NCBI RefSeq assembly: GCF_009800965.1
Contig: NZ_WUAF01000001.1
Span: 186,001-250,000, forward strand
Length of the DNA: 64,000 bases
From: Cognatazoarcus halotolerans
GTDB taxonomy: Bacteria; Pseudomonadota; Gammaproteobacteria; Burkholderiales; Rhodocyclaceae
Reading direction: 5' to 3'
Shown: piece by piece, positions 1 through 10,939 of the stretch
How the letters are laid out: every line of letters starts with the position of its first letter
How positions within the stretch are numbered: position 1 is the first letter of the stretch
The notes under the pieces: generated by a model
Database searches by the model: none
The model's input: the letters and a program-made list of their open reading frames with translations, nothing else
What the model was told of the DNA's origin: nothing
Position numbers and translations under genes: made by a program

Positions 1-3000
1 TGGCCATCGTCGGCCTTGAAGGCCTCACTGTCTTCAGCGACGGCCTCGACCGCCTGCTGGCAGAGCTCGCCCGCGAAGAAAGACCCTATTCGCCAGAAAT
101 CAGCGCGCTGTGCCTGCGCTGTGTCGCCGCACTTGGCAACTACCTTGATGAACTCAGTCACGGCGTGCCCGACCGGGCCCTGCGCCTGCTACCGCTGCTG
201 CGCGAGATTGCGACTGCCCGAGGAGTGACCGAACCTGCAGCGGCAGAGCTTTTCTTTCCCGATCTCGGCGCCCGCCTGCCGCGCCGTGATGCGCCGCTAC
301 CCGCCGACGCGGCGGACCAGCTGCGCCAGCAGCTCAAACACCTGCGGGCGCGTTACCAGGCGGGCCTGCTCTCACTGATCAAGCACGCCGATTCCGCTGA
401 CGGCCCGCATGCGATGGCGGACGTCGCCAGTGCGATCGAGAATCTCGAGGCACTGCCTTCGAACCGTGCATTCTGGTGGAGCGTCCACGCTCTGTTCGAC
501 AGCATGGCCGAAGGCGCGCTGCGCGGAGACCCTGCAGCGCGGCAGATTTGCAGCCGGGTCGACGCACATTTGCGCAAGATGGCCACGGGGCCTGTCAGCG
601 CCCCCTTGCAGTTCCACCGCGAAGTCCTCTACAGGCTTGCGGTTTCGCCCGTGGTCAGCGCCGCGGGCGCGCAGGTCCGCACGCTCTATCGACTCGACCA
701 GCTGATCCCCGAGGCCGGCTCCGCCCTCTGCGAACAACCGCTCGGCCCGCTGCTGGCCCAGTTGCGTACCCGGTTCGCCGAGGCCCGCGACACCTGGGAC
801 CGCTTTGCAGGCGGACTCGCAGTAGCCCTGCCGCAGTTCGAGGAAGAGCTCGCGCGAACCATCGAAGCCGGCGGAGCACTGGGACGCCCCGCATTCCGGC
901 GACTCTTGGGAAAGCTGTCGGAGGTGGTGTCGTGGTTGCGGCAGGACCCGCTGCGCTTCGACGAAGCGCTCGCGCTCGAGGTGGCGTCGGCGATCATGCT
1001 CGCCGAAACGGCTCTCGATACCGGGCGCGTGCCCGATACTGCCTTTGCATCGCAGGTCGCACAGTGCGAAGCCCGGCTCGAAGCGCTCACCGGCCAGACC
1101 GACGTACAGGACCTGGCAACAGGCGATCTTCCCGATGCGGTGCTGCAGGCCCAGGAGCGCATGGCGCTCAGCCAGCTCTCGCGCGAGATGCAGGTCAATC
1201 TGGCCCAGGTCGAGCAGACCCTCGACGACTTCTTCCGCCGTCCCGAGCGGCGTGGGGCGCTACCGGCACTGCAGACCCCACTCAAGCAGATCGAGGGTGC
1301 GCTCAACCTGCTCGGCGAGAGCCGTGCCGTCGAAGTCGTGAAAGACTGCGCGGGACGCATTGCGGTCCTCGCCGAGGGCGCAACCGAAAGCGAGACGGAC
1401 GACTACGAATACCTCGCCCACCATCTGTCGGCGCTGGGTTTCTTCATTGGCGAACTGCAACGCGGCCAAGCTGACCTCGACCGACTGCTGAATCCCGATC
1501 AGCCGGCGGCAGACATCGACGATACGGCCGCCCCCCGCGAGGCCCTGCCTGTCGCTGGAGAGGCTGTCGAAATCGCCGAAGCGCCGGCCTCCCTCCCCCA
1601 ACCCGAACCGCCCGGGATCACGATCCCCCCCGACGACTTCACCGACGATCACGCCGAACCGGAACCGATGGAATCGGTGGCGGCGGAAGCCGTCTCGCCG
1701 CCACCCACCGCTGCGCCGCTTCAGGCTCCGCCATCCGAAGACTTGCTCACCGCGAGCGATTCCGAGATCGACTCGGAATTGCTCGATATCTTCATCGAAG
1801 AGAGCCACGAGGTTCTCGACAGCATCGCTCGACATCTCGAACTTTCCCGGGGAAATCCAGCCAACAGCGAGACGCTCACCACCATCCGCCGCGGCTTTCA
1901 TACCCTCAAGGGCAGCGGCCGGATGGTCGGTCTCCTCGCGCTGGGCGATGCCGCATGGGGTCTCGAGCAGACCCTGAACCGCTGGCTGCAGATGGAATGG
2001 GAACCTACCGAAGCGCTCCACAAGCTCATCGGGGATGCCCACGGACTGTTCACGGCCTGGGTTTCGCAGCTCGAATCCGGCGGACCGCTGGAAATGAACG
2101 CAGCCGCGCTGCTTGAGGAAGCAAGCCGCCTGCGGGACAGCGAGAGTCCGCTCCAGACCCCGCACGAATCCAGCCCGCAGCAAGAGGCCGAGGTGGGCGA
2201 CGGCGGTGAGCTTGACGATGCCCTGGTCGAGACCGATCTCGAGTTTTCCGCTCGCGCGCTCTCGGCTGCCGACGAGGATCGCGCAGAAGAAGGAACTTCC
2301 GACGCCGCCTCGATCGAGACCGATATCGATTTCGTCGACCTCGAGCGGAGCCAATGGACGGAGGACATCGCCGACCTGGAGGAAGTCGACGTTGCGCCGG
2401 AGGCGCAGGCGACCGAGCCGGCCCCGACCGACGCGGGTGACGCGTTCGCGCCGCCCCCTCCTGTCGACAGTTTCGACCTGGACGCCTTCGGAAACGAGGA
2501 CGAACGCTTCGATCTCGACCTCGACTTCGCCCCTCCCGCCGAAACGCAAGCGCCGATGGATGCCGAAGTTGAGATACTGGAGATTTTCGATCTCGACGAA
2601 GCCCCCGTCAGCCCGCCGGACAACGGCGATCAGGACATGCCCTCGGATGGCGCCGCCGCGGCGACGGCGGTCGAAATGGAGCTGCCCGGCGAAGCACCGC
2701 CAGCCGAACCCGAACCACGCCCCGATCCCGATACCGTTCAGCTTGGCGACCAGACGCTGTCGAGGCCCCTGCTGGATCTCTATCTTGCCGAAGCACGTCA
2801 GCACCTGGGTACCCTGCGCGTCGAGATCGACAGACTCCGGACCAATCCGGTGCTGCTCCCGGCCGAGCCGTCCATCCGCGCAGCGCATACCCTGTCGGGA
2901 ATTTCCGGTACTGCCCGGATCAATGCCTTGCAGACGCTCGCCAAGTCGCTCGAGCAGGCCCAGCTCAGGCTTCGAGACGCCGAGTGCCCGCCGACCGGCG

Positions 3001-5471
3001 AACAGGCCGAGCTCATGTACCGCGCCACGACCACGCTCGACGCGATGCTTGCCGAAGTGGCCGAGCTGGTCATGCCGTTGCCGGTCCCGGAGCTGGCAGA
3101 GCAGCTCGACACCCTGCAGCGCCTGCCGGTGTACGGCGAGCCCACCCTGCCCGACGAAGACCACGAAGCGCTCGTGCCACCGTCGATGGCTACCGACAGT
3201 TCGACCCAGACGGCCATCGACAAGCCCGCACCGGCAAGCCCCGTGCTTCACGACGAACTCGACGACCAGCTGCTGCCGATTTTCCTTGAGGAAGGCAGCG
3301 AACTGCTGACCCAGCTGTACGGTTGTCTGCGCGAGTGGCGCAGCGAGCCGGCCGACGACACCCACCACACCGATCTGGCGCGCCTGCTGCATACGCTCAA
3401 GGGCAGCGCACGCATGGCTGGCGCGATGACCCTCGGTGAGGCGGTACATGCCATCGAAACCAGGCTGGAAACGAACCGGACGCAGGTCGACGGAACCTTC
3501 ATCGACGAGCTCGAAGAAACAATCGACGCGGTTTCCCGCAGCCTGGATCTGCTTTCCGGCGGCGGTACCGCGGAGGCGGCCGAAGCAAGTGACGAAACCG
3601 CCACAGCGGCCGCGCCGATGGGCGAGGCCGCTGACAACGAGACGATCGCGAGCACGGGCGGCACGCTGCGCGTGCGCGCCGAACTGCTCGACCAGTTCGT
3701 CAACCAGGCGGGAGAAATCGGTATCGCCCGGACCCGCATCGAAGGCGAAATGCGCACGGTGCGCCGATCGCTGCTGGACCTCACCGAAAACGTCATCCGG
3801 CTACGCAACCAGTTGCGCGAAGTCGAGATACAGGCAGAAAGCCAGATGCAATCGCGCATCTCGCTGTCCGGCGGGCGTGATGGCGATTTCGATCCGCTCG
3901 AGATGGACCGCTACACCCGGCTGCAGGAGCTGACCCGGATGATGGCGGAGAGCGTGAACGACGTCACCACGGTACAGCACAATCTGCTGCGCAACCTTGA
4001 AGGCTCGGAAGCGGCGATGAACGCCCAGTCGCGCCTTAATCGCGATCTGCAACAAGGCCTCATGCGAATCCGTATGGTGCCATTCGACAGCATTGCCGAA
4101 CGCCTGCACCGCGTGGTCCGCCAGAGCGCAAAGGATCTTGGCAAACGGGCAACGCTCGACATCCGCAGCGGGAATATCGAGGTCGACCGCAGCGTGCTCG
4201 AACGCATGACCGCACCACTCGAACACCTCTTGCGCAATGCCATCGCCCACGGCATCGAGACCGGAGAGCAGCGCCGCCGCGCCGGCAAGGCCGAGATCGG
4301 CCAGATCGCAATGAATCTTGCCCAGGAAGGCAACGAGATCGTGGTCGAGTTGGCCGACGATGGCGCGGGGCTGAATCTCGAGCGGATCCGCGAACGGGCG
4401 CTCGAAAGCGGCCTGATTTCGGCCGACGACATGGTGGACGAAAAACGTCTCACCGGCCTGATCTTCCTGCCGGGGTTCTCGACTGCCCACACGCTGTCTG
4501 CAGTTTCCGGGCGAGGCGTCGGCATGGATGTCGTGAAGAGCGAAACCGCAGCCGTGGGCGGCCGCATCGACGTCATCACGACGCCCGGCAGCGGCACCCG
4601 CTTCCGCATCTACCTGCCGGTAAACCTGGCCGTCACCCAGGCCTTGCTCGTACGAGCGGCTGGCCGCAGCTACGCGATTCCGTCAAGCATGGTGGCCCAG
4701 GTACAGGAGCTTCGCCCAGAAGGGCTCGAGGCGCTGCGCAGCACCGGTCACACCGACTGGCTCGGCGAACGCTACAGCTATCGCTATCTGCCCCGCCTGC
4801 TGGGCGACCGGGAAACCCGCCCCGAAATACACAAGTTCAACTGGGTTCTGCTGCTGCGTGCCGGCGCCCAGACGCTTGCGCTGCACGTCGACGCACTGCG
4901 GGGCAACCAGGAGGTCGTGATCAAGAACGCGGGGCCGCACATTGCCCGCATCGTCGGGATTTCGGGCGCCACGGTTTTGGGCGATGGCGAGATCGTCCTC
5001 ATCCTCAACCCGGTCGCGCTGGCCAGTCGCAGCGACATCGAAGCCGCAGACGACGGCCCCGAGCTTCCCGCGGTCGCGGTCGCTCCGGAACATCAACCGA
5101 CGGTCATGGTGGTGGACGACTCACTCACGGTACGCAAGATCACCGGCCGCCTGCTCGAACGGGAAGGCTACCGGGTGGTGACCGCCAAGGATGGCGTCGA
5201 TGCACTGGAGCGCCTGCTCGAAGCGGTGCCCGATGTGGTCCTCTCGGATATCGAGATGCCGCGCATGGACGGCTTCGACTTGGCGCGCAACATCCGTGCC
5301 GACGAGCGGCTCGCGAGGCTGCCGATCATCATGATCACCTCGCGTCTGGCCGACAAGCATCGGCAATATGCGAGCGAGATCGGCGTCGACCACTATCTCG
5401 GCAAACCCTACCAGGAAGAGGAACTGCTGGCGCTGATCCGCGGCTACGCGCCGCTACCGTCACACGGCTGA
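1..5471 (+). CDS. chpA: ChpA-type hybrid chemosensory histidine kinase (5' truncated)
   Basis: CheA-like kinase that would drive type IV pilus chemosensory (Pil-Chp) signalling at the inner membrane. The frame is open from the first complete codon at base 3, so the start lies outside the window; the GTG at 165 is an internal codon. Counting from that GTG, Hpt domains carry phosphoacceptor His 579 (FHTLKGSGRM) and His 1076 (LHTLKGSARM). A third copy at His 908 reads HTLSGISG, with the usual Lys replaced by Ser, so it may be degenerate. A CheA dimerisation/ATPase core follows (LRNAIAHGIE, DDGAGLN, GRGVGMDVV), then a CheW-like domain and a C-terminal receiver with Asp 1695 (SDIEMPRMDG). Several Hpt domains plus an attached receiver are typical of ChpA/PilL. 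pilGHIJ would be expected upstream. It converges on the next gene with a 20-bp gap. Confidence 0.93.
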   Translation, partial: AIVGLEGLTVFSDGLDRLLAELAREERPYSPEISALCLRCVAALGNYLDELSHGVPDRALRLLPLLREIATARGVTEPAAAELFFPDLGARLPRRDAPLPADAADQLRQQLKHLRARYQAGLLSLIKHADSADGPHAMADVASAIENLEALPSNRAFWWSVHALFDSMAEGALRGDPAARQICSRVDAHLRKMATGPVSAPLQFHREVLYRLAVSPVVSAAGAQVRTLYRLDQLIPEAGSALCEQPLGPLLAQLRTRFAEARDTWDRFAGGLAVALPQFEEELARTIEAGGALGRPAFRRLLGKLSEVVSWLRQDPLRFDEALALEVASAIMLAETALDTGRVPDTAFASQVAQCEARLEALTGQTDVQDLATGDLPDAVLQAQERMALSQLSREMQVNLAQVEQTLDDFFRRPERRGALPALQTPLKQIEGALNLLGESRAVEVVKDCAGRIAVLAEGATESETDDYEYLAHHLSALGFFIGELQRGQADLDRLLNPDQPAADIDDTAAPREALPVAGEAVEIAEAPASLPQPEPPGITIPPDDFTDDHAEPEPMESVAAEAVSPPPTAAPLQAPPSEDLLTASDSEIDSELLDIFIEESHEVLDSIARHLELSRGNPANSETLTTIRRGFHTLKGSGRMVGLLALGDAAWGLEQTLNRWLQMEWEPTEALHKLIGDAHGLFTAWVSQLESGGPLEMNAAALLEEASRLRDSESPLQTPHESSPQQEAEVGDGGELDDALVETDLEFSARALSAADEDRAEEGTSDAASIETDIDFVDLERSQWTEDIADLEEVDVAPEAQATEPAPTDAGDAFAPPPPVDSFDLDAFGNEDERFDLDLDFAPPAETQAPMDAEVEILEIFDLDEAPVSPPDNGDQDMPSDGAAAATAVEMELPGEAPPAEPEPRPDPDTVQLGDQTLSRPLLDLYLAEARQHLGTLRVEIDRLRTNPVLLPAEPSIRAAHTLSGISGTARINALQTLAKSLEQAQLRLRDAECPPTGEQAELMYRATTTLDAMLAEVAELVMPLPVPELAEQLDTLQRLPVYGEPTLPDEDHEALVPPSMATDSSTQTAIDKPAPASPVLHDELDDQLLPIFLEEGSELLTQLYGCLREWRSEPADDTHHTDLARLLHTLKGSARMAGAMTLGEAVHAIETRLETNRTQVDGTFIDELEETIDAVSRSLDLLSGGGTAEAAEASDETATAAAPMGEAADNETIASTGGTLRVRAELLDQFVNQAGEIGIARTRIEGEMRTVRRSLLDLTENVIRLRNQLREVEIQAESQMQSRISLSGGRDGDFDPLEMDRYTRLQELTRMMAESVNDVTTVQHNLLRNLEGSEAAMNAQSRLNRDLQQGLMRIRMVPFDSIAERLHRVVRQSAKDLGKRATLDIRSGNIEVDRSVLERMTAPLEHLLRNAIAHGIETGEQRRRAGKAEIGQIAMNLAQEGNEIVVELADDGAGLNLERIRERALESGLISADDMVDEKRLTGLIFLPGFSTAHTLSAVSGRGVGMDVVKSETAAVGGRIDVITTPGSGTRFRIYLPVNLAVTQALLVRAAGRSYAIPSSMVAQVQELRPEGLEALRSTGHTDWLGERYSYRYLPRLLGDRETRPEIHKFNWVLLLRAGAQTLALHVDALRGNQEVVIKNAGPHIARIVGISGATVLGDGEIVLILNPVALASRSDIEAADDGPELPAVAVAPEHQPTVMVVDDSLTVRKITGRLLEREGYRVVTAKDGVDALERLLEAVPDVVLSDIEMPRMDGFDLARNIRADERLARLPIIMITSRLADKHRQYASEIGVDHYLGKPYQEEELLALIRGYAPLPSHG

Positions 5472-5491
5472 GCGTAACGGCCCGATCCGAT

Positions 5492-6670
5492 TCAAACAGC
5501 CAGGGCCTGTTCGAAATCACGCACCAGATCCTCCGGATGTTCTAGCCCTACGGCAATCCTTACAAGCGCCGTCGACACGCCGGCAGCCTCGATCTGGGCG
5601 ATGCTGAGAGAGCCTTCCCAGACCGAGGCGGCATGAACGGCAAGCGTCTCGACACCACCGAGACTCACCGCGTTCGCCACCAGCTGCAAGCGCCCGACCA
5701 GGGATTTCGCGGCATCGTAGCCACCGGCCAGCTCGATGCTCAGCACCCCGCCGAAACCCTTCATCTGTCGACGGGCAAGGGCATGTTGCGGATGGCACTC
5801 GAGGCCCGGGTAGTGAACCCGTGCCACCGCCGGATGCGCCTGGAGCGCGCGGGCAAGCGTCAATGCGCTCTCGCACTGGCGCGCCACCCGCAACGGCAGG
5901 GTGCGCAGCCCACGCAACAGCAGCCAGGCATCAAACGCATTGCTGCTTGCGCCGAGCACGATGGCGTGCTCCCACACCTTCTGCACCGCCGCCTCGTCCC
6001 CGCAGACCACACCGGCGACGAGATCACTGTGGCCGCCGAGGTATTTGGTTGCGGAATGCACCACCAGATCGATGCCGTGGTCGCCCGGTCGCTGGTTGAT
6101 CGGCGAGGCGAAGGTGTTGTCGGCCACGGTCGTGATGCCGCGCGCCCGGGCGGTTGCGGCGACGGCAGCCAGATCGGTAATCGCAAGTGTCGGATTCGAC
6201 GGGCTCTCGACGATCATGAGACGGGTTTCCGGTCGCAATGCCGCTTCGAAGGCTGCAGGATCGGTCTGATCGACCTGCGTGACCGACACACCGAAACGTG
6301 GCAACAGATCCGCCAGCAGACGCGTGGTGCCCATGTAATGGGCGCTCTGGGCCACGATGTGATCGCCCGCCGACACGTTGGCCAGTACCGTGGTCGAAAT
6401 CGCACCCATGCCCGAGGCGAGCAACAGCGCCGCGGCCTTTCCCTCGAGCCCGGCAATCACGCGCTCGGCCCGCGCAACGGTCGGGTTGCCATAGCGCGTG
6501 TAAAAGCGCATCGGCCGGTCACCGGTCGCGATTTCCGCAAACTCGCTCGCAGATCTCGCCCGGAAAGTGGAGCTTGGGTGGATCGCGGGCGCAATATCGG
6601 CAAGATCCTCGACACCGGCATCACCATGAATTGCAAGCGTCTCGGAGTGAAGGGGGAAATCGACTGGCAT
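5492..6670 (-). CDS. Cys/Met metabolism PLP-dependent enzyme (O-succinylhomoserine sulfhydrylase / cystathionine gamma-synthase family)
   Basis: Fold-type I PLP enzyme of 392 aa, the usual family length, acting on homoserine esters or cystathionine in methionine synthesis. The PLP lysine is K209 in HSATKYLGGHSD. Other family signatures are TRYGNPT near residue 60 (the loop that binds PLP phosphate from the partner subunit), LASGMGA near 86, ESPSNPT near 157 and VADNTFASP near 182. The reading frame extends another 79 codons upstream, but that part overlaps the photolyase gene, looks non-coding and is unlike the family, so I chose ATG 6670 (MPVDFPLHSETLAIHGD). MetZ, MetB and MetC activities cannot be told apart from sequence alone, so no symbol is given. 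The photolyase gene lies upstream on the same strand. Confidence 0.87.
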   Translation of the reverse strand: MPVDFPLHSETLAIHGDAGVEDLADIAPAIHPSSTFRARSASEFAEIATGDRPMRFYTRYGNPTVARAERVIAGLEGKAAALLLASGMGAISTTVLANVSAGDHIVAQSAHYMGTTRLLADLLPRFGVSVTQVDQTDPAAFEAALRPETRLMIVESPSNPTLAITDLAAVAATARARGITTVADNTFASPINQRPGDHGIDLVVHSATKYLGGHSDLVAGVVCGDEAAVQKVWEHAIVLGASSNAFDAWLLLRGLRTLPLRVARQCESALTLARALQAHPAVARVHYPGLECHPQHALARRQMKGFGGVLSIELAGGYDAAKSLVGRLQLVANAVSLGGVETLAVHAASVWEGSLSIAQIEAAGVSTALVRIAVGLEHPEDLVRDFEQALAV

Positions 6671-6725
6671 GGCGAAGGTCCGGCAACTTGAAGCGCCCAG
6701 TATAGGCCCGGCGCCCATCGAAGAC

Positions 6726-8195
6726 TCAGACCGCGTCCTGCCCATCCGCGCGAACCACCTCGAAGCGCTCCAGCGTTCGCTTCCTCGCCTCCGCATGATC
6801 GACGATCGGCAGGGGATAATCACTGCCGATGCGACATCGGGCGGCGCTCTGGTCCACCGGCGACATGGTCCATGGCGCGTGAATGAAGCGGTCGGGTACG
6901 TTGGCAAGTTCGGGCAGGTAGCGCCGGATGAATCCCCCCCGCGGGTCGAATCGCTCGGACTGGGTCACCGGATTGAAGATGCGGAACCACGGCTGGGCGT
7001 CGCAACCGGTCGATGCGGCCCACTGCCAGCCGCCGTTATTGGCCGCGAGGTCGAAATCGTTCAGATGCTCCGCGAAGTAGCGCTCTCCGGACCGCCAGTG
7101 GATGCCAAGGTCCTTGGTAAGGAACGAGGCGACGATCATGCGCAGGCGGTTGTGCATGTAGCCCGTCTGGTTGATCTGGCGCATCGCCGCATCGACGATC
7201 GGATAACCGGTCCGCGCCTCGCACCAGGCGGCGAATCCGGCCGGGTCGGTCACCCACTCGACGCGGTCGAATGCCGACCGGAAGCTGCGCTCGACCACGT
7301 GTGGATGGTGCCACAGGATCTGTTCGTAGAAATCCCGCCAGATCAGCTCCGACAGCCACGTATCCCCGCCCTCACTACCCGCACCGAGCGCCTCACTGAC
7401 CAGCCTGCGGATCGAAATCGTGCCGAAGCGCAGATGTGTCGACAGGTAGGACACGCCCTTGCGAGCAGGAAAATCCCGTGCAACCTTGTAATGATCGATA
7501 CGCCCGCGAAAATCCTCGAGCAGGCGCCGCCCCCCCGACATGCCGCAGGGCAGTGCGAGTTCGCTCAGATTGGTCGGTTCGAAGCCGAGCGCCTGCAGCG
7601 CAGGCACGCCACCGCCTGCCCCTGGTGCCAGCGCGGCGGCACGTGGTGCCACCGGAAATGGCGTTGGAGGCTGCGTTTCGAGCGCCTTGAGCCATGCTCG
7701 CTTGTAGGGCGTGAACACGGTGAAGGGCGTGCCGCTCTGGGTAAGCACCTCGCTCTTCTCGAAGATCACCTGATCCTTGAACTGAATAAAGCGGACGCCT
7801 CGTGTCCGCAACCTCTCCGCGACGTCTGCGTCGCGCTCGATTGCCGACGGCTCATAGTCCCGGTTGCACAGCACCGCATCCACCTCCAGCTCGAATGCAG
7901 TCGCGGCAACCAGATCACGGGCCGCGCCGTGAAGCACCGTCAATCCGCTGCCGGCTCCCCCGGCGCCGCGAGAGAGTTCATCCAGGCCACGATCGAGCTC
8001 GACAAGGCTCTCGCGGATGAACTCGACACGCCGATCGTCGCGTCGCGGCAGAGCCTCGAGTATTTCGGTATCGAAGACGAACAGACAGTAAACCTTGCGA
8101 TAGTCGCGAAGGGCATGGCTGAGTGCGGCGTGGTCATCGACGCGCAAGTCGCGCCGGAACCACACCAGCGCGGATTCGCTACGGATCAAGTTCAT
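6726..8195 (-). CDS. phrB: Deoxyribodipyrimidine photolyase (class I CPD photolyase)
   Basis: Light-driven repair of cyclobutane pyrimidine dimers, 489 aa. The N-terminal alpha/beta antenna domain begins [20 protein letters not shown]. The C-terminal FAD-binding helical domain has [28 protein letters not shown] and [17 protein letters not shown], the diagnostic photolyase stretches that contact FAD and the lesion. I chose ATG 8195 because it directly precedes the conserved start and has GGGAGG just upstream, although the spacer is short at about 2 nt. The longer frame to 8315 adds 40 residues unlike the family. It is followed on the same strand by the PLP enzyme and is divergent from yqgE across about 260 bp. 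Confidence 0.95.
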   Translation of the reverse strand: MNLIRSESALVWFRRDLRVDDHAALSHALRDYRKVYCLFVFDTEILEALPRRDDRRVEFIRESLVELDRGLDELSRGAGGAGSGLTVLHGAARDLVAATAFELEVDAVLCNRDYEPSAIERDADVAERLRTRGVRFIQFKDQVIFEKSEVLTQSGTPFTVFTPYKRAWLKALETQPPTPFPVAPRAAALAPGAGGGVPALQALGFEPTNLSELALPCGMSGGRRLLEDFRGRIDHYKVARDFPARKGVSYLSTHLRFGTISIRRLVSEALGAGSEGGDTWLSELIWRDFYEQILWHHPHVVERSFRSAFDRVEWVTDPAGFAAWCEARTGYPIVDAAMRQINQTGYMHNRLRMIVASFLTKDLGIHWRSGERYFAEHLNDFDLAANNGGWQWAASTGCDAQPWFRIFNPVTQSERFDPRGGFIRRYLPELANVPDRFIHAPWTMSPVDQSAARCRIGSDYPLPIVDHAEARKRTLERFEVVRADGQDAV

Positions 8196-8454
8196 TACCT
8201 CCCGGCAAAAGTCATCCCGATACGACTGCGGGGCGCATCGGAGCAGGCAAAGCATACGCCAGCGGCAGCGCGTTCCGCTCCAGGGCACCCCAAGGGAGAC
8301 GACACTGCAAGCCACACCTCATGCCACGCCCATCGCCCCAACCTACCCTGAATGCGCGATAGCGATCCGAATTTTCGTGCCGTGCCGGACCTTCCGATAC
8401 GCAGCGCCCGCGAGTCGGCTCCGGCCCGCATCTTTTGGCGGACCTTGGCGTAAA

Positions 8455-9030
8455 ATGAGTGCCATGATCAGCCCGACCAGCAATCTCACCCATCACTTCC
8501 TGCTCGCCATGCCTGCCATGGCCGACCCAAACTTCGCCCGCACCGTCACCTACATCGCGGAACACAACGAACAGGGCGCACTCGGCATCATCATCAACCG
8601 GCCGATCGACATGACACTGGCAACACTCTTCGAGCGCATCGATCTTCCGCTCGACGCGGCTGACATTGCAGGTCTGCCGGTATTCTTCGGCGGCCCGGTA
8701 CAGACCGACCGCGGTTTCGTACTGCATCGCCCCGCGGGAGACTGGCATTCCAGCCTCAAGGTAGCCGATGAAGTGGCAATGACCAGCTCCAAAGACATCC
8801 TCCAGGCACTTGGCAGCGCCGGTGAGCCACACGAAGTGCTCGTCGCCCTCGGCTACGCGGGATGGTCAGCGGGGCAGCTCGAGCAGGAGCTCGCCGAGAA
8901 TGCCTGGCTGACGGTTCCGGCAGACATGGCAATCATTTTCGAAACACCGCCCGAGGAGCGTTTTGCCGCCACCATGCAGCTGCTCGGCATCGACTATGCA
9001 CGGCTCTCGGACGTTGCCGGTCATGCCTGA
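8455..9030 (+). CDS. yqgE: YqgE/AlgH family protein (UPF0301)
   Basis: Small cytosolic protein of the UPF0301 family, 191 aa; the molecular function is not established, though AlgH is linked to alginate regulation in Pseudomonas. The conserved N-terminus is [34 protein letters not shown], followed by IIINRP and [15 protein letters not shown], all typical. ATG 8455 was chosen over the longer frame from 8377 because the upstream residues are not conserved; ATG 8464 is an equally possible start. It overlaps ruvX by 8 bp, and yqgE-ruvX-pyrR-pyrB is a common proteobacterial operon order, so co-transcription with the pyrimidine genes is likely. Confidence 0.92.
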   Translation: MSAMISPTSNLTHHFLLAMPAMADPNFARTVTYIAEHNEQGALGIIINRPIDMTLATLFERIDLPLDAADIAGLPVFFGGPVQTDRGFVLHRPAGDWHSSLKVADEVAMTSSKDILQALGSAGEPHEVLVALGYAGWSAGQLEQELAENAWLTVPADMAIIFETPPEERFAATMQLLGIDYARLSDVAGHA

Positions 9031-9499
9031 GCCGGAGATCGTCGGCACCGCGCTTTTCTTTCCCGACGGGCGCGGTACCCTGCTTGGCTTCGATTTCGGA
9101 CTGGCCCGCATAGGTGTCGCAACCGGAGAACTCGAAACCCGCAAGGCGCACCCGCTCGAAACGATCTCGACGGAGGCAAACGCGGCCCGCTTCGAGCATA
9201 TTGGCCGACTGATTGCCGAATGGCAGGCGGTCGGACTGGTGGTCGGGCTACCGGCAAGCGTTGACGGGGTCGAGCACGCGACCGCGCGCCGCTGTCGACG
9301 CTTTGCCAATCAGTTGCATGGCCGTTTCAATATCCCGGTCGCGCTCATCGACGAAGGATTCAGCTCCGCCCAGGCCGAAACCGAACTTCGAAGCGCTGGC
9401 CGGAAAAGCTGGCAGAATCGCAAACCCGTACTCGACGCGGTTGCCGCGCAAGTCATCCTGCAACACTTTCTGGACGTCACGCACAATGCAACTTCCTGA
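9023..9499 (+). CDS. ruvX: Putative Holliday-junction resolvase / pre-16S rRNA nuclease RuvX (YqgF)
   Basis: RNase H-fold nuclease family of 158 aa. YqgF is implicated in 5' maturation of 16S rRNA and was first annotated as a Holliday junction resolvase. It has the N-terminal metal-site strand [17 protein letters not shown], with Asp in GFDFG, then [23 protein letters not shown] and the C-terminal [14 protein letters not shown], with Asp in the usual catalytic position. Start ATG 9023 overlaps the yqgE stop, which suggests translational coupling; the upstream in-frame extension lies inside yqgE. It overlaps pyrR by 14 bp. Confidence 0.92.
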   Translation: MPEPEIVGTALFFPDGRGTLLGFDFGLARIGVATGELETRKAHPLETISTEANAARFEHIGRLIAEWQAVGLVVGLPASVDGVEHATARRCRRFANQLHGRFNIPVALIDEGFSSAQAETELRSAGRKSWQNRKPVLDAVAAQVILQHFLDVTHNATS

Positions 9500-9986
9500 C
9501 GCAGAGTCCATGCTCCATGCTCTAGTGGAGCAGATGCGCCCCAACATGACCGCCGATACGGCACTGGTCGGCATACACACCGGTGGCGTGTGGCTGGCCG
9601 AACGCCTTCACAAGGCACTGGGCCTCACCCAACCGCTGGGGTGCATCGACGTGTCCTTCTATCGCGACGATTATGGCTCCAAGGGACTCCACCCCCAACC
9701 ACAGCGTTCCGGCATTCCCTTCGACGTCGACGGCACGCCTATCGTAATCGTGGACGACGTCCTCTATACCGGACGTACCACTCGCGCCGCGCTGAACGAG
9801 CTGTTCGACTATGGACGACCGTCACGCGTGGATCTCGCCGTGCTGGTCGACCGCGGCGGCCGCGAGTTACCGATCGCTGCCCGCTACTGCGCCCATACAC
9901 TTGCCGAACCGCTTGCTGCCGACCAGAGCCTTCAGCTCGAGCGCAACCCATCCGGCAAACTCGAGCTGGGGCTGATCAATGCGTAA
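9486..9986 (+). CDS. pyrR: Bifunctional pyr operon regulator / uracil phosphoribosyltransferase PyrR
   Basis: PRPP-dependent phosphoribosyltransferase-fold protein of 166 aa. The PRPP-binding motif is [17 protein letters not shown]. In Gram-positives PyrR attenuates pyr mRNA and has UPRTase activity; in proteobacteria it commonly precedes pyrB. Start ATG 9486 ([10 protein letters not shown]) lies within the 3' end of ruvX, and the stop overlaps pyrB by 8 bp, so the four genes are tightly coupled. I could not identify a PyrR-type RNA binding loop in front of pyrB, so RNA-based control here is unproven. Confidence 0.93.
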   Translation: MQLPDAESMLHALVEQMRPNMTADTALVGIHTGGVWLAERLHKALGLTQPLGCIDVSFYRDDYGSKGLHPQPQRSGIPFDVDGTPIVIVDDVLYTGRTTRAALNELFDYGRPSRVDLAVLVDRGGRELPIAARYCAHTLAEPLAADQSLQLERNPSGKLELGLINA

Positions 9987-10938
9987 TCCTCAACTCAACG
10001 AACACGGCGAACTGCAGCATCTGTTATCGCTCGACGGTCTTCCGAAGAGCGTGCTCACCGCGATACTCGATACCGCCGAACCCTTTACGGAAGTCGCTGA
10101 ACGTGAGGTCAAGAAGCTTCCGCTGCTACGCGGCAAGAGCGTGTTCAACGTCTTCTTCGAAAACTCCACGCGCACCCGCACGACCTTCGAGATCGCTGCG
10201 AAGCGCCTGTCCGCAGACGTCATCAACCTCAACGTTGCAACCTCATCGACCAAGAAGGGCGAGACCCTCCTCGATACGGTGGACAACCTCTGCGCAATGC
10301 AGGCCGACATGTTCGTGGTACGCCATGAATCCAGTGGCGCCCCGTACCTGATTGCCGAGCACCTGCACAATACCGGCCGCCACCATATCCGCGTGGTGAA
10401 TGCGGGGGATGGTCGCCATGCCCACCCCACCCAGGGCCTGCTGGATATGTTCACCATCAGGCACTACAAAAAGGATTTTCACAATCTGACGGTCGCGATT
10501 GTTGGCGACGTTCTTCACTCGCGCGTGGCTCGCTCGCAGATCGCGGCGCTGACGACGCTGGGTGTGCCGGAAGTCAGGGTCATCGCACCGCGTACGCTGC
10601 TGCCCACCGACGTCGAACGCATGGGCGTGCGTGTCTTCAACGACATGCACGAAGGGCTGAAGGATGTAGACGTGGTGATGATGCTGCGTCTCCAGAACGA
10701 ACGCATGAACGGCGCATTGCTTCCGAGCCCGCAGGAATTCTTCAAGGTCTGGGGGCTGACCATGGAGAAGCTGGCGCGAGCCAGACCGGACGCGATCGTG
10801 ATGCATCCGGGCCCGATGAATCGTGGCGTCGAAATCGACTCGGCGGTTGCGGATGGTGGCCAGGCCGTGATCCTGCCCCAGGTGACCTTTGGTATCGCGG
10901 TCCGCATGGCCGTGATGAGCATGCTCGCAGGAAGCTGA
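9979..10938 (+). CDS. pyrB: Aspartate carbamoyltransferase catalytic subunit
   Basis: Catalyses carbamoyl phosphate + L-aspartate to N-carbamoyl-L-aspartate, the committed step of pyrimidine synthesis. 319 aa. The carbamoyl-phosphate site [18 protein letters not shown] (STRTRT) sits near residue 55, and [11 protein letters not shown] and the C-terminal [12 protein letters not shown] are present. There is no pyrI regulatory subunit gene nearby. Instead an inactive dihydroorotase homologue follows after a single base, the arrangement known from Pseudomonas, where PyrB and the pseudo-DHOase form a dodecamer. That assembly is inferred for this organism. Confidence 0.96.
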   Translation: MRNPQLNEHGELQHLLSLDGLPKSVLTAILDTAEPFTEVAEREVKKLPLLRGKSVFNVFFENSTRTRTTFEIAAKRLSADVINLNVATSSTKKGETLLDTVDNLCAMQADMFVVRHESSGAPYLIAEHLHNTGRHHIRVVNAGDGRHAHPTQGLLDMFTIRHYKKDFHNLTVAIVGDVLHSRVARSQIAALTTLGVPEVRVIAPRTLLPTDVERMGVRVFNDMHEGLKDVDVVMMLRLQNERMNGALLPSPQEFFKVWGLTMEKLARARPDAIVMHPGPMNRGVEIDSAVADGGQAVILPQVTFGIAVRMAVMSMLAGS

Positions 10939-10939
10939 A

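Noticed and set aside
1260-3449. 729-codon minus-strand open frame inside chpA
   Set aside because: Antisense shadow of a high-GC gene: no SD, no family resemblance, while the plus strand shows clear CheA domains.
6671-6907. N-terminal extension of the Cys/Met PLP enzyme
   Set aside because: Overlaps the photolyase gene and its residues do not resemble the family; ATG 6670 gives the usual length.
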